A program made the position numbers and the translations under genes. Positions 53,208 to 63,827 of a stretch of 64,000 nt of DNA are shown here, piece after piece. Numbering within the stretch: the stretch's first letter is position 1; each line of letters starts with the position of its first letter. The notes under the pieces were generated by a model, which did no database searches, had not been told where the DNA came from, and saw nothing but the letters and a program-made list of their open reading frames with translations. Source of the stretch: Mongoliitalea lutea (GTDB taxonomy: Bacteria; Bacteroidota; Bacteroidia; Cytophagales; Cyclobacteriaceae); the NCBI RefSeq assembly GCF_014652135.1, contig NZ_BMYF01000022.1, positions 26,906 through 90,905 on the forward strand, in the 5' to 3' direction.

Positions 53208-55349
53208 ATGTTACCAAATCTTATTACCAAGTCTATTGTTCTCGAGGACGGTAGAGAAATTACAATTGAAACTGGAGCGTTGGCTAAGCAGGCTGATGGT
53301 TCGGTAGTCGTTAGAATGGGGAATGCCATGTTATTAGCCACGGTGGTCTCTAAAAAAGAGGCCCAAGATGGAGTTGATTTTTTACCTTTATCAGTTGATT
53401 ACCAAGAGAAATTTGCTGCTTCCGGTAAAATCCCTGGCGGGTTTTTGAAAAGAGAAGGAAGACTTTCTGATTATGAAATTTTGATCAGTAGAATCGTCGA
53501 TAGAGCGATTAGACCGATTTTTCCAGATGATTATCATGCAGACACGCAGATTGCAATCACCCTTATGTCTGCGGATAGTGATGTTTTACCTGACTGTTTA
53601 GCAGGTTTGGCTGCTTCTGCTGCTTTGGCAGTTTCAGATATCCCGTTCAATGGACCGATCTCTGAAGTTCGCGTAGCAAAAGTGGATGGTAAATTGATTA
53701 TCAACCCGACACCTACACAATTGGAGGTGGCTTCTTTAGAATTCATCGTAGCGGGTTCAATGGAATACATCTTGATGGTAGAAGGTGAAGCAGACGAAAT
53801 CTCTGAAGAGGAGATGGTAGAGGCTTTGCAGTTAGCTCATGAGGAAATCAAAAGACATTGTCAAGTACAGTTGGAATTAACCAAGGCTGTTGGAAAAGAA
53901 GAGAAGAGAACGTATAGCCATGAGAAATCCGATGAAGCTTTGTTTGAAAAAATGCACGCTGAATTGTATGATAAGTGCTATGAGGTTGTAAGCAAGCAAA
54001 TTGCCAATAAATCTGAGCGTTCTGAATTGATTAAGGCGATCAAAGAGTCATTTGTAGAAAGCCTTGGAGAGGAGCATACGTTTGAAGCGAGTTTGATCGG
54101 ACCATATTTCTCCAAAATCCATAAGGAAGCGGCAAGAAACTTGACATTAAACGAGCAGAAACGTTTAGACGGAAGAGCCTTAAACGAAATCAGACCAATT
54201 TGGTCTGTGGTAGATTACTTACCATCAGCACATGGTTCTGCGGTATTCACCAGAGGTGAAACTCAATCCATCACTACATGTACCCTTGGTACAAAAATGG
54301 ATGAGCAAATGGTAGACGGTGCCATGATTTCTGGATTCAATAAGTTCTTCTTGCATTACAATTTCCCAGGATTCTCTACAGGTGAAGTAAAACCAAACAG
54401 AGGACCAGGCAGAAGAGAAGTAGGTCACGGTAACTTGGCGCAGAGAGCTTTGAAAAAAGTTATGCCTAAGGATGATGAAAATCCGTACACTATCCGTGTT
54501 GTTTCTGATATTTTGGAATCTAACGGTTCCTCTTCTATGGCAACTGTATGCGCAGGCTCTTTGGCTTTGATGGATGCAGGTGTGCCGATTAAAGCTCCTG
54601 TTACGGGTATTGCCATGGGAATGATTTCAGATTCAAAAACTGGTAAATATGCAATTCTTTCAGACATCTTGGGTGACGAAGATCATTTGGGAGATATGGA
54701 CTTCAAAGTTACCGGTACTGCCAAAGGAATTACGGCATGTCAGATGGACTTGAAAGTAGAAGGATTGGATTACAATGTATTGAAAGAGGCATTGCACCAA
54801 GCTAAAGAAGGCCGTTTACATATTTTGAATGAGATCAATCAGACATTGGATGCTCCAAGACCTGATTTGAAACCTCATGCGCCAAGATCATTTATGATGT
54901 CAATTCCTAAGGAGTTGATCGGAGCTGTAATCGGTCCAGGCGGTAAAGTCATTCAAGAAATCCAAAAAGATACAGGGGCTACTATCGTTATCGAAGAAAA
55001 AGATAATCAAGGTAAGATCAATGTATTCGCTAACAATCAGACTTCTATGGACGGTGCGATTGCCCGTATCAAGGCGATTGTTGCACAACCAGAAATTGGT
55101 GAAACGTACACTGGTAAGGTTAAAAATATACAGCCATTCGGAGCATTCGTAGAATTCATGCCAGGTAAAGATGGCTTGTTGCATATTTCTGAAATCAAGT
55201 GGGAGCGGTTGGAAACCATGGAAGGTGTGTTAGAGCCAGGTGAAGAAATCATGGTAAAATTGATCGATGTCGATAAAAAGACAGGTAAATTCAAGCTTTC
55301 TCGAAAGGTATTACTTCCAAAGCCTGAAAAATCTGATAAAAAAGATTAA
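53208..55349 (+). CDS. pnp: Polyribonucleotide nucleotidyltransferase
   Basis: The product has 713 residues, the normal size. Two RNase PH domains (about 10-230 and 330-545, the second with [12 protein letters not shown] and [13 protein letters not shown]), a KH domain ([20 protein letters not shown]) and an S1 domain ([21 protein letters not shown]). It degrades RNA 3' to 5' with phosphate. It follows rpsO. Confidence 0.98.
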   Translation: MLPNLITKSIVLEDGREITIETGALAKQADGSVVVRMGNAMLLATVVSKKEAQDGVDFLPLSVDYQEKFAASGKIPGGFLKREGRLSDYEILISRIVDRAIRPIFPDDYHADTQIAITLMSADSDVLPDCLAGLAASAALAVSDIPFNGPISEVRVAKVDGKLIINPTPTQLEVASLEFIVAGSMEYILMVEGEADEISEEEMVEALQLAHEEIKRHCQVQLELTKAVGKEEKRTYSHEKSDEALFEKMHAELYDKCYEVVSKQIANKSERSELIKAIKESFVESLGEEHTFEASLIGPYFSKIHKEAARNLTLNEQKRLDGRALNEIRPIWSVVDYLPSAHGSAVFTRGETQSITTCTLGTKMDEQMVDGAMISGFNKFFLHYNFPGFSTGEVKPNRGPGRREVGHGNLAQRALKKVMPKDDENPYTIRVVSDILESNGSSSMATVCAGSLALMDAGVPIKAPVTGIAMGMISDSKTGKYAILSDILGDEDHLGDMDFKVTGTAKGITACQMDLKVEGLDYNVLKEALHQAKEGRLHILNEINQTLDAPRPDLKPHAPRSFMMSIPKELIGAVIGPGGKVIQEIQKDTGATIVIEEKDNQGKINVFANNQTSMDGAIARIKAIVAQPEIGETYTGKVKNIQPFGAFVEFMPGKDGLLHISEIKWERLETMEGVLEPGEEIMVKLIDVDKKTGKFKLSRKVLLPKPEKSDKKD

Positions 55350-55433
55350 TGTTACTAAAGTATTTAGTACTTTGAACTTTCATGCAGTAATATTCTGTTA
55401 TTAAAAATCGTAACTGATAAATAAAATTCTCGA

Positions 55434-56297
55434 ATGAGGCAGCTAAAAATTAGCAAACAGATTACCAACCGAGAGAGTCAATCCCTCGATAAGTATCTTC
55501 AGGAAATAGGTAAAGTTGACCTTTTAACAGCTGATGAGGAAGTTGTTTTAGCCAAGAGAATCCGCGAAGGCGATCAATTGGCTTTAGAAAAACTCACGAA
55601 AGCAAACCTTAGATTTGTGGTGTCTGTTGCAAAACAATACCAGAATCAGGGACTTTCTTTGGGCGATTTGATCAATGAAGGTAACCTTGGTTTGATTAAA
55701 GCAGCTCAGAGATTTGATGAAACCAGAGGTTTTAAGTTCATTTCTTACGCCGTATGGTGGATTCGTCAATCTATTCTTCAGGCATTGGCCGAGCAGTCTA
55801 GAATTGTTCGTTTACCGTTGAACAGAGTAGGTTCTTTGAATAAAATCAGCAAAACTTTCTCCGAATTGGAGCAGAAGTTTGAGCGTGAGCCATCTCCGGA
55901 AGAGTTAGCGGAAGTCTTGGAAGTGACTGCGAGCGAAGTTGTGGATACCATGAAAATTTCTGGTAGACACGTTTCTATGGATGCACCTTTCGTTCAAGGT
56001 GAAGAAAATAGTTTGTTGGACGTATTGGAAAATGATGGAGATGAGAAACCGGATGACGGTTTGTTGAATGAGTCATTGAGAAAAGAAGTTCAGCGGGCAC
56101 TTTCTACGTTGACATCTAGAGAAGCTGACGTGATTACTTTATACTTTGGTTTGAATGGAGAACATGCGCTGACCTTGGAAGAAATTGGTGAGAAATTCAA
56201 TTTGACCAGAGAGCGTGTAAGACAAATTAAAGAAAAGGCCATCAGAAGATTAAGACATACTTCTAGAAGTAAAACTTTAAAGCCATACTTAGGATAA
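55434..56297 (+). CDS. rpoD: RNA polymerase primary sigma factor (RpoD/SigA family)
   Basis: The product has 287 residues, the short form of the Bacteroidota housekeeping sigma without region 1.1. Region 1.2 is [20 protein letters not shown], region 2 has [21 protein letters not shown] and [17 protein letters not shown], region 3 is [18 protein letters not shown], and region 4 ends [20 protein letters not shown]. It should recognise the TTTG/TAnnTTTG promoters noted in this window. Confidence 0.96.
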   Translation: MRQLKISKQITNRESQSLDKYLQEIGKVDLLTADEEVVLAKRIREGDQLALEKLTKANLRFVVSVAKQYQNQGLSLGDLINEGNLGLIKAAQRFDETRGFKFISYAVWWIRQSILQALAEQSRIVRLPLNRVGSLNKISKTFSELEQKFEREPSPEELAEVLEVTASEVVDTMKISGRHVSMDAPFVQGEENSLLDVLENDGDEKPDDGLLNESLRKEVQRALSTLTSREADVITLYFGLNGEHALTLEEIGEKFNLTRERVRQIKEKAIRRLRHTSRSKTLKPYLG

Positions 56298-56323
56298 GAT
56301 ACGTACTGTATCTTTGATTACTG

Positions 56324-56350
56324 AAAAAGGGGATATTTTCCCCTTTTTTT
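56324..56350 (+). terminator. rpoD terminator
   Basis: AAAAAGGGGA (56324-56333) pairs with TCCCCTTTTT around a TATTT loop, followed by a T-run. Confidence 0.9.
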
Positions 56351-56480
56351 GTGTCGTAACTTAGTTTGTTCCTGTGGTTCCTGAGATTGAGTCAACTAGA
56401 GATTTTAGGGAAATTTAACAGGATTAAACTTTGTTGTAAATTGTATTTTAACAAAATTTGCCAACTTTAATAAATCACAC

Positions 56481-57422
56481 ATGACAACTACTGTAGAAAA
56501 ATTGAAGGTTTTGATCATTGGTTCAGGACCTGCAGGATATACAGCAGCAATCTATGCCTCCCGAGCAGGATTGAATCCAGTACTATACACAGGTGCACAG
56601 CCTGGAGGTCAACTAACCATTACTACAGATGTAGAAAATTATCCAGGATATCCTACAGGTGTTCAAGGCCCTGAAATGATGGAGGATTTCCGTAAGCAAG
56701 CAGAGCGTTTTGGTACGCAAGTGCGCTATGGTCAAGTAACTAAAGTTGATTTCTCTGCAAGACCGCATAAAGTAATTGTGGACGATCAAGTTGAAATCCA
56801 ACCTGAAACGGTTATCATCTCCACTGGTGCTTCTGCTAAATGGTTGGGTATTGAAAGTGAGGAGCGTTTGAATGGAAAAGGTGTTTCTGCCTGTGCGGTT
56901 TGTGATGGCTTTTTCTTCAGAGGACAGGATGTAGCGATTGTTGGGGCTGGGGATACAGCTTGTGAAGAAGCATCGTATCTAGCGAATATCTGTAGCAAAG
57001 TATATATGCTTGTACGGAGAGAGGAAATGAGAGCTTCTCAAATCATGCAAAAACGTGTGTTGAATAATCCAAAAATCGAGGTGCTTTGGAATACAGAAAC
57101 CGAAGAGATTTTGGGAGAAGAAGAAGTAAAAGGAGTTCGTGTATATAACAATCAAACCAAAGAGTCTAAGGAATTAGCTATTTCAGGCTTTTTCGTAGCA
57201 ATTGGTCATCAACCAAATACCGATATTTTCAAAGGTTTTATCGATATGGATGAAAATGGTTATATCAAAACGATTCCTGGAAGTACCAAAACCAATATTG
57301 AAGGAGTATTTGCCTGTGGTGATGCGCAAGACCACATTTACCGTCAGGCAGTAACAGCCGCAGGTACAGGTTGTATGGCTGCATTGGATGCTGAAAGGTA
57401 TCTCGCAGCTCAGGAATCTTGA
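56481..57422 (+). CDS. trxB: Thioredoxin-disulfide reductase
   Basis: The product has 313 residues. FAD motif IIGSGPAGYTAAIYASRAG, active site CAVC (Cys138, Cys141) in SACAVCDGFFF, NADPH motif VGAGDTACEEASYL and the terminal GVFACGDAQDHIYRQ. It reduces thioredoxin with NADPH and would serve MsrB and other thiol enzymes. It is followed after 12 bp by the M23 gene. Confidence 0.97.
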   Translation: MTTTVEKLKVLIIGSGPAGYTAAIYASRAGLNPVLYTGAQPGGQLTITTDVENYPGYPTGVQGPEMMEDFRKQAERFGTQVRYGQVTKVDFSARPHKVIVDDQVEIQPETVIISTGASAKWLGIESEERLNGKGVSACAVCDGFFFRGQDVAIVGAGDTACEEASYLANICSKVYMLVRREEMRASQIMQKRVLNNPKIEVLWNTETEEILGEEEVKGVRVYNNQTKESKELAISGFFVAIGHQPNTDIFKGFIDMDENGYIKTIPGSTKTNIEGVFACGDAQDHIYRQAVTAAGTGCMAALDAERYLAAQES

Positions 57423-57434
57423 TAAACCCATCTA

Positions 57435-58478
57435 ATGAGATTAAAAAGTCTATTTTATAGTATAGTGTTTTTGTTGAGCATAGGTTCTTACAGTTCCTAT
57501 GCTCAAACATTTCCGAAGATTATTAAAAAATCTAAGCAAGATCAAATCATTACTGCACCATCAAATCCATTGCAGCGTGATTTGAGACTTTTTGATCCTC
57601 AGAAATACCTTTCCGACATCACTCGTCAGACAGATTCGCTCCTTTATAAGGATTTTGTAGATCTTCGTAAACGAATGAGCATTGTGGAAGAAGATACGCT
57701 ATCATTAATTTGGGCACCAACCAATCAATTGGCGCAGGTTTCTGAAAAAATTCTTATTGACAGTATTTGGGTAACTGCCTACGAGTATTACTCTGCCTGG
57801 GATAGTCAAAAGATCAATATCTACAATTTCAACCCTAAGGACTTCAAAGACACGGTATATGTCAAGTTATATGACACCTTTTTTGGTACCGATTACAAAA
57901 TGCCCTTGGATGAAACCCGGATAACTTCGGAATTTGGATTTCGGAGATATCGCTGGCATCATGGAACAGATTTGAAGTTGACAGTAGGTACGCCAATTTA
58001 TTCTGTATTTGATGGAATTGTAAGAATTCGCTCTTATGATCGGACTGGGTACGGATATTACGTCGTAGTCCGTCATAAAAATGGTTTGGAAACGCTTTAT
58101 GGTCATATGTCCCGAATCACCGTGGATGTCGGCCAGGAAGTTAAAGCAGGGGATATCTTAGGGCTAGGTGGAAATACCGGCAGAAGTACGGGACCTCACC
58201 TACATTTTGAGGTCCGCTATCAAGGCTTATCCATCAATCCCACACAAATTTTTGATTTTAACTTGGGTAGATTGCGAAGTGATGTATATATGATCACAGC
58301 TTCCAGTTTTGATCATGTTGTACAAACCCAACAATCCGTCGTGCACCGAGTTAGGAGTGGAGAAACCTTGTCCAGTATTGCAAGGAGATATGGTGTCAGG
58401 GTAAGTACGATAACCCGATTGAATAATATTTCAGTCAATTCTACCCTACGGGTAGGACAACAATTAAGAATTAGGTAG
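57435..58478 (+). CDS. M23 family metallopeptidase with LysM domain
   Basis: The product has 347 residues with a signal peptide ending SSYAQ. LytM/M23 zinc residues: His175 and Asp179 in RWHHGTDLKL, His255 and His257 in GPHLHFEVRY. The LysM domain is at about 302-347 (HRVRSGETLSSIARRYGV ... LRVGQQLRIR). It cuts peptidoglycan cross-links, or activates amidases, at the cell wall. LysM after the peptidase is the reverse of many homologues. It lies 12 bp behind trxB and 4 bp before bshB1. Confidence 0.93.
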   Translation: MRLKSLFYSIVFLLSIGSYSSYAQTFPKIIKKSKQDQIITAPSNPLQRDLRLFDPQKYLSDITRQTDSLLYKDFVDLRKRMSIVEEDTLSLIWAPTNQLAQVSEKILIDSIWVTAYEYYSAWDSQKINIYNFNPKDFKDTVYVKLYDTFFGTDYKMPLDETRITSEFGFRRYRWHHGTDLKLTVGTPIYSVFDGIVRIRSYDRTGYGYYVVVRHKNGLETLYGHMSRITVDVGQEVKAGDILGLGGNTGRSTGPHLHFEVRYQGLSINPTQIFDFNLGRLRSDVYMITASSFDHVVQTQQSVVHRVRSGETLSSIARRYGVRVSTITRLNNISVNSTLRVGQQLRIR

Positions 58479-58482
58479 TCCC

Positions 58483-59202
58483 ATGAATAAATTAGATGTA
58501 CTAGTCATTGCCGCTCATCCGGATGATGCTGAATTAGCCTGTTCGGGAACCATTGCAGCACATGTTGCAAAAGGCTATAAAGTTGGAATTGTAGACCTTA
58601 CGATGGGAGAAATGGGGACCCGAGGTACACCTGAGCTCCGTTTAAAAGAAGCTGCTAAAGCTGCTGAAGTATTAGGGTTGTCTGCTCGCGAAAATTTAGG
58701 TTTTAAGGATATTTATTTTCAAGATGATGAAGCCCATCAATTGAAAATTGTGGAAATGATCCGTAAATACCAGCCGGAAATCGTATTGGCAAATGCCATC
58801 ACCGACAGACATCCTGATCATGGCAAAGGAGCTTCTGTAGCCAGTAAAGCTTGTTTCATGAGTGGTCTTCGAAAAATTGAGACAATGCTAGACGGTCAGG
58901 CGCAGGAGCCTTGGAGACCGAAATTTGTATACCACTATATACAGAATAACTTTATCAAACCTGATTTTGTGGTTGATATTACGCCATATTGGGAGACTAA
59001 GCTTGCAAGTATACAAGCGTTTGCTTCACAGTTTTATGATCCCAACAGTGAGGAGCCTGAGAGCTTTATTTCATCCCAAAGTTTTCTTCCATTTATAGAA
59101 GCGAGAGCCATAGAATTTGGCCATAGCATTTTCTCAAAATATGGGGAAGGCTTCACAGTGGAGCGAATGCTTGGAGTAGATAATTTATTTGACTTAAAAT
59201 AA
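58483..59202 (+). CDS. bshB1: Bacillithiol biosynthesis deacetylase BshB1
   Basis: The product has 239 residues. LmbE-type zinc site: AAHPDDAEL (His12, Asp14, Asp15) and DRHPDHGKG (His110, Asp112, His113). The sequence DLTMGEMGTRGTPELRLKEA is specific to the BshB1 branch. It removes the acetyl group from GlcNAc-malate in bacillithiol synthesis. The gene supports bacillithiol as this organism's low-molecular-weight thiol; bshA and bshC are not in the window. Confidence 0.95.
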   Translation: MNKLDVLVIAAHPDDAELACSGTIAAHVAKGYKVGIVDLTMGEMGTRGTPELRLKEAAKAAEVLGLSARENLGFKDIYFQDDEAHQLKIVEMIRKYQPEIVLANAITDRHPDHGKGASVASKACFMSGLRKIETMLDGQAQEPWRPKFVYHYIQNNFIKPDFVVDITPYWETKLASIQAFASQFYDPNSEEPESFISSQSFLPFIEARAIEFGHSIFSKYGEGFTVERMLGVDNLFDLK

Positions 59203-59203
59203 A

Positions 59204-59232
59204 AATTGCCCCGCTTATGGGGCAATTCTTTT
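59204..59232. terminator. Bidirectional terminator between bshB1 and pdxH
   Basis: AATTGCCCC (59204-59212) pairs with GGGGCAATT (59219-59227), with A-run left and T-run right. The pdxH stop codon (59215-59217) falls in the loop. Confidence 0.88.
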
Positions 59233-59850
59233 TATTGTCCAGCTGTTGTCCGATTCTAGTGTATATAATATTCGGTCATGTAAACGGCTTGGCCTTCCTT
59301 GCCAAAACTCCAAAGCTATTGGAGATACCCTGTATCCACCCCAATGTGGTGGTCTCTTGATTGTTTCTGGTCCTAATTCTTCTGAATACTTTGCTTCTCT
59401 TGCTTCTAGAAAAGCCCGATCAGGAATTACTTGACTCTGAGGAGAGACCCAAGCACCCACTTGACTGGAAAATGGACGGGAAAAGAAATATTCATCGGAC
59501 TCCCCAGTACTGACTTTGGCGACTGTTCCTACAATTCTTACCTGTCTTTCCAATTCCGGCCAAAAAAATGTCAGGGCTACCTTTGGATTTTCCATCAATT
59601 CTTTTCCTTTACCACTTTCATAATTGGTGAAAAACACAAATCCCTCGTCAACCCCTTTTAAAAGCACAATTCTGCTACTAGGAAAGCCATCTTTTCCAAG
59701 CGTACTCAAATTCATGGCGTTAGCTTCCAATACTTTTGCATGCAAGGCTTCTTTAAACCAACGATTAAATTGTTGGATGGGATTTTGATCCACATCACTG
59801 ATATCAAGTGATTTAAGGGTGTAGTCAATTCGAATATCTGCTAATTTCAT
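59215..59850 (-). CDS. pdxH: Pyridoxamine 5'-phosphate oxidase
   Basis: The product has 211 residues. Signatures: [55 protein letters not shown] and the final [16 protein letters not shown]. It oxidises PNP/PMP to PLP with FMN, in the cytoplasm. Single-gene unit. Confidence 0.97.
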   Translation of the reverse strand: MKLADIRIDYTLKSLDISDVDQNPIQQFNRWFKEALHAKVLEANAMNLSTLGKDGFPSSRIVLLKGVDEGFVFFTNYESGKGKELMENPKVALTFFWPELERQVRIVGTVAKVSTGESDEYFFSRPFSSQVGAWVSPQSQVIPDRAFLEAREAKYSEELGPETIKRPPHWGGYRVSPIALEFWQGRPSRLHDRILYTLESDNSWTIKRIAP

Positions 59851-59938
59851 ATGGATACATGTATTTTGCTTAAAATTAAATCAGTTATTGCATTTAAAAA
59901 ATTTAGATTTATATTAATTGCCAAATAAGATAATTTTT

Positions 59939-60508
59939 ATGAGACAGAAAATAACATCAAAGCCTAAGGCAGGGCAACTGTTGATTTCAGAGCCATTTTT
60001 GCAAGATGAGAATTTTGTTCGCTCTGTTGTTTTGCTATGCAATCATGATGAGCATGGGTCTTTTGGTTTGGTATTGAACAAACTATCTATTTTGAAGTTA
60101 GATGAGTTGTTGGACGAGGATTGCTTGATTCCTTTGGATGTATACGTAGGTGGGCCGGTGGAGCAGAATACGCTACACTTTATTTACAGGGGCGAACGAT
60201 TATTAGAGGATAGTGTTGCCCTTATGGATAATCTATGGTGGAGTGGTGATTTTGAAAAGTTGATGTTAGCAATCAATAATGGGTCTCTTAGAGAAGAAGA
60301 TGTACGGTTTTTTATCGGTTACTCCGGTTGGGCAGAGGGACAGCTTCAGGAAGAATTAGAGCAACAAACTTGGATTCTTTGTGATACGATAATTACAGAA
60401 AATATTTTTGATGCTTCACCGGAAGAGTTATGGAAGCTTATATTGAAAAATATGGGAGGGGAGTATCAACAAATGGCAAATTATCCAATTGACCCAAGAT
60501 TAAATTAG
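59939..60508 (+). CDS. YqgE/AlgH family protein (DUF179)
   Basis: The ATG at 59939 gives MRQKITSKPKAGQLLISEPFL, the usual start of the family; the longer frame begins in untypical sequence. The product has 189 residues. Conserved: SVVLLCNHDEHGSFGLVLNK, VYVGGPVEQNTLHFIYR and RFFIGYSGWAEGQLQEELEQ. Function uncertain; in some Bacteria it is linked to transcriptional control. Confidence 0.93.
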   Translation: MRQKITSKPKAGQLLISEPFLQDENFVRSVVLLCNHDEHGSFGLVLNKLSILKLDELLDEDCLIPLDVYVGGPVEQNTLHFIYRGERLLEDSVALMDNLWWSGDFEKLMLAINNGSLREEDVRFFIGYSGWAEGQLQEELEQQTWILCDTIITENIFDASPEELWKLILKNMGGEYQQMANYPIDPRLN

Positions 60509-60559
60509 TGAATTTTATTACATTTGTTTGATAAGCGCTTAAATAAGTAAGTTTCAATT

Positions 60560-62527
60560 ATGGACAACGAGAAAGAAATGCCTGAAGAAGGCAAGGTGAC
60601 TCCTGCAGAATCTTCTGCTGAGAGTAATGAAGAGATTACCAATACAACTAATGAAATCACTGATTCATCCACGGAAGAATCAGTGAAAAAAACAGAAGAC
60701 GAGCCTGTTGCTGAGGAAATTGTTGCCGAAGAAGCTTCAGACGTTCAGGAATCTGTGGAAAAAGTAGCTGTAGAAACATCCGATGATCAGGAATCTGAAG
60801 AACATTCCGAGGAGGAAGAAGAGGAAGTGGATTATGCTAATTTTTCTAAGCAAGAATTGATTGCGGCCTTGAAGACTTTTGTAGATGCTGAGAATGTATT
60901 GTCAGCTGAAAAAAGAGTCAATGAAATAAAAGCTGCTTTTGATGAGATCTTTTCTTCTGAAAAACATGCCGCATTGGACCAATTTGTTGCAGGAGGGGGA
61001 GAGGCAGATGATTTTGCTTACAAATCTCAAGAATCTGACAAACTTTTCTTTGCTACTTACAACCTTTTTAGAGAGAAGCGCTCTCAGTTTATCAAAGCTC
61101 TCGAAAGGCAAAAAGAAAAAAATCTGGAGTTGAAAAATGCTATCCTTGATAAGTTGCGTGATTTGGTTGACGGAGAAGAAACCACACACAGTATCAATGC
61201 GATCAAGCAAATTCAGGATGACTGGAAGAAGATTGGACCTGTTCCATCGAATATGAATAAAAACCTGTGGGCATCATTCAATGCCCTTATGGACAGGTTT
61301 TATGATAATAGAAGTATTTATTTTGAGCTTAAAGAGCTTGATCGTAAGAAGAATTTAGAGCTAAAGACTGAAATCTGTGACAAGGCGGAGGCTTTAGTAA
61401 AAATGGAGGACTTAAAGGATGCTATTAAGGCCTTAAATGACCTTCATGAGGAGTTTAAACACATAGGCCCAGTTCCAAGAGAAGAACAGGAGCCTCTATG
61501 GCAACGCTTCAAAGCTGCATCTGATGCAGTTTATGATAGAAGAAAGGAATTCTATGAAGATCAAAAAGGTAAGTTGAAAGAAAACTTGGTGATCAAAGAG
61601 GCTTTAATTCAAAAAATTGCTGCTTACAAGGACTTCTCAGCCACTAAAATTAAAGAATGGAACAATAAGACTAAAGAAGTTCTTAGCGTCCAAAAAGAAT
61701 GGGAGGCCGCCGGTCCTGTTCCAAGGGAAATGGGTAAAGAAGTTAACAAACAGTTCTGGGGGTACTTCAAGGACTTCTTCCACAACAAGAATATGTTCTT
61801 CAAAGAGTTGGATGAAATCAGGTTAGTTAATAAGAAAAAAGCAGAAGAGCTAATTGAAAAGGCTGAAGCTTTGGTAGGGGATACAAAATGGCAGGAGACA
61901 ACCAATAAGATGATTGCCTTGCAGCAAGAATGGAAAAAAATTGGTCCTACTCCAGAAAAGGTTCGAGACGAATTGTATAAGCGTTTTAAAACTGCTTGTG
62001 ATTCCTTCTTTGAAAATAAAAGAAGTGCTAATAATCAAGCTAACAAAGAATACGAGGATAACCTTCGATTGAAAGAAGATATTATATCCAAAATTCTAGC
62101 AGCTGCTAAAGATAGTCCTGCTGAGGAGACCCTAGAGGCTTTGATCAATCAATATAATGGGATAGGCTTTGTTCCTAGAAAAAATATTAAGGATATTCTG
62201 GCTAAATTTAATCAAGCTGTAGACACGTATGTAGATGCTTTGGGTTCTACAGGAGAGAGTAGGGAGGACTTTGTGTTCCGTCTTAATCTAAACAAACTTC
62301 AAGCAGATCCAAACGGCAACCGTGTATTGAATAAAAAAGAGTTTGGTATCCGTAAGCAGATTACAGATTTGGAAAACAATATTGGTTTGTGGAAAAATAA
62401 CCTGGAATTCTTCGCAGCCTCCAAGACTGCTGATAAGTTGAAAGTGCAGTTTGAGGAGAAAATCACCAAGGCAGAAGCCGAAATTGAGAAGCTGAAGAAA
62501 AAACTTTCGATTTTAAGAGAATTTTAA
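60560..62527 (+). CDS. DUF349 domain-containing protein
   Basis: The product has 655 residues. The first 95 are strongly acidic (EEEEEVDYANF ends the tract). Five DUF349 repeats follow, each with a (K/E)xIGP(V/T)P-type core: KKIGPVPSN near residue 224, KHIGPVPRE near 297, EAAGPVPRE near 381, KKIGPTPEK near 457 and GIGFVPRKN near 530. The repeats are helical, and the C-terminus is a coiled coil (KAEAEIEKLKKKLSIL). A TACATTTG box at 60519-60526 may be its promoter. Role unknown. Confidence 0.9.
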   Translation: MDNEKEMPEEGKVTPAESSAESNEEITNTTNEITDSSTEESVKKTEDEPVAEEIVAEEASDVQESVEKVAVETSDDQESEEHSEEEEEEVDYANFSKQELIAALKTFVDAENVLSAEKRVNEIKAAFDEIFSSEKHAALDQFVAGGGEADDFAYKSQESDKLFFATYNLFREKRSQFIKALERQKEKNLELKNAILDKLRDLVDGEETTHSINAIKQIQDDWKKIGPVPSNMNKNLWASFNALMDRFYDNRSIYFELKELDRKKNLELKTEICDKAEALVKMEDLKDAIKALNDLHEEFKHIGPVPREEQEPLWQRFKAASDAVYDRRKEFYEDQKGKLKENLVIKEALIQKIAAYKDFSATKIKEWNNKTKEVLSVQKEWEAAGPVPREMGKEVNKQFWGYFKDFFHNKNMFFKELDEIRLVNKKKAEELIEKAEALVGDTKWQETTNKMIALQQEWKKIGPTPEKVRDELYKRFKTACDSFFENKRSANNQANKEYEDNLRLKEDIISKILAAAKDSPAEETLEALINQYNGIGFVPRKNIKDILAKFNQAVDTYVDALGSTGESREDFVFRLNLNKLQADPNGNRVLNKKEFGIRKQITDLENNIGLWKNNLEFFAASKTADKLKVQFEEKITKAEAEIEKLKKKLSILREF

Positions 62528-62540
62528 TGTGCTCAGAAAT

Positions 62541-62570
62541 AAGGAGATAATAAAATCTCCTTATTTTTTT
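62541..62570 (+). terminator. DUF349 gene terminator
   Basis: AAGGAGAT (62541-62548) pairs with ATCTCCTT (62555-62562), followed by ATTTTTTTT. Confidence 0.88.
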
Positions 62571-62581
62571 TAAAAAAAGGT

Positions 62582-62612
62582 TTTGCACGTTTGAATCATG
62601 CCTCTATATTTG
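62582..62612 (+). promoter_or_regulatory. Promoter of tRNA-Thr
   Basis: TTTG at 62582-62585 and TATATTTG at 62605-62612 are 19 bp apart, an excellent fit to the Bacteroidota TTTG-N19-TAnnTTTG consensus; the tRNA starts 37 bp downstream. Confidence 0.75.
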
Positions 62613-62649
62613 CATCACCAAATAGGACAAAGGGTTCGAAAAACAATAA

Positions 62650-62722
<73 letters not shown>

Positions 62723-62726
62723 TCTC

Positions 62727-62757
62727 AAGAGGACAACATTAGTTGTCCTCTTTTTAT
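62727..62757 (+). terminator. tRNA-Thr terminator
   Basis: AGAGGACAAC pairs with GTTGTCCTCT around ATTA, followed by TTTTATTTTT. The same hairpin, with a shortened right arm, follows the second tRNA copy at about 63145-63172. Confidence 0.92.
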
Positions 62758-62768
62758 TTTTACTTACC

Positions 62769-63056
62769 ATGAAATATTTTGTTTACATTCTTTATTCTCC
62801 AACGCTAGACAAGTTTTATATTGGTTACACAGAAAATATAGTATCCAGACTTGATCAGCACAATAAACATATTTTTAAGGGATCCTATACAGATAAAGCA
62901 GAAGATTGGGAAATATTTTTTTTGGTCGAATGCGAAAGTGAGCATCAGGCAATTGCAGTTGAAAAGCATATTAAGAAGAACAAATCAAGAGTATATCTAG
63001 CCAACATTAAATTGCATCCTGAAATTTCACTAAAACTTTTAGAGATGTATAAATAA
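62769..63056 (+). CDS. GIY-YIG endonuclease family protein
   Basis: The product has 95 residues, a stand-alone GIY-YIG domain of the URI/UPF0213 type. Motif residues: VYIL with Tyr6, FYIGYT with Tyr17, Arg27 in VSRLDQHN and Glu65 in AVEKHIKK. All catalytic positions are kept, so nuclease activity is plausible. It sits exactly between two copies of a tRNA-Thr and its terminator; its stop codon is directly followed by the first base of the second copy. This suggests that the gene and the tRNA duplication are linked, perhaps by insertion. Confidence 0.9.
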   Translation: MKYFVYILYSPTLDKFYIGYTENIVSRLDQHNKHIFKGSYTDKAEDWEIFFLVECESEHQAIAVEKHIKKNKSRVYLANIKLHPEISLKLLEMYK

Positions 63057-63140
<84 letters not shown>

Positions 63141-63144
63141 CTCA

Positions 63145-63172
63145 AGAGGACAACATTAGTTGTCCTTTTTTT
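63145..63172 (+). terminator. Terminator of the second tRNA-Thr copy
   Basis: AGGACAAC ATTA GTTGTCCT followed by TTTTTTTT; a near-identical copy of the terminator at 62727. Confidence 0.85.
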
Positions 63173-63192
63173 TTGCCACTAATCAGTCGGCT

Positions 63193-63827
63193 CTCGCAGA
63201 AAGCGCTGAATGCGCGGAAAAAACAGAAAATCATCTCTGGATTAATAAACCCTATGTAGAATCCTAACTCCGTCAGGAGTTAACTACCGAAGGTTATTAG
63301 CCCCGAGTGTCAACTCGGGGTCTGAAAAGGATTTTATTTTGAAAAAACCCCAACTCCGGATGGAGTTGAATTCATACGACAGGAAGATTATTGACACAGA
63401 TGATCAATAGATTTTCACAGATAACCACAGATGGTTGGCTGCCGCCAAGTGGGGCTCACTGAAAGCGCTGAATACGAAGAAAAAATGGAAAATGATTTCT
63501 GGGTTGAAAAACCGTATGTAGAACCCTAACTCCGACAGGAGTTAACTACCGAAGGTTATTAGCCCCGAGTGCCAACTCGGGGTCTGAAAAGGATTTTATT
63601 TTGAAAAAACCCCAACTCCGGATGGAGTTGAATTCATACGACAGGATGATTATTGACACAGATGATCAATAAATTTTCACAGATCTCCACAGATGGTTGG
63701 TTGCCGCCAAGTGAGGCTCGCTGAAAACGCTGAATGCGCGGAAAAACAGAAAATCATCTCTGGATTGATCAATCGTATGGAGAACCCTAACTCCGACAGG
63801 AGTTAACTACCGCAGGTTATTAGCCCT
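63193..63827. repeat. 262-bp tandem repeat, about 2.4 copies, with three hairpins per unit
   Basis: AAGCGCTGAA at 63201, its copy at 63463 and AAACGCTGAA at 63725 are exactly 262 bp apart, and the sequence between is nearly identical. Each full unit carries three tetraloop hairpins: AACTCC/GGAGTT (first copy 63266-63281), CCCCGAGT/ACTCGGGG (63301-63320) and CAACTCC/GGAGTTG (63351-63368). Copy 3 breaks off after the first hairpin near 63827. No open frame crosses the units. Confidence 0.88.

Noticed and set aside
63193..63827. Possible CRISPR array
   Set aside because: The repeat unit is 262 bp with no unique spacers and no cas genes nearby; it is a plain tandem repeat.
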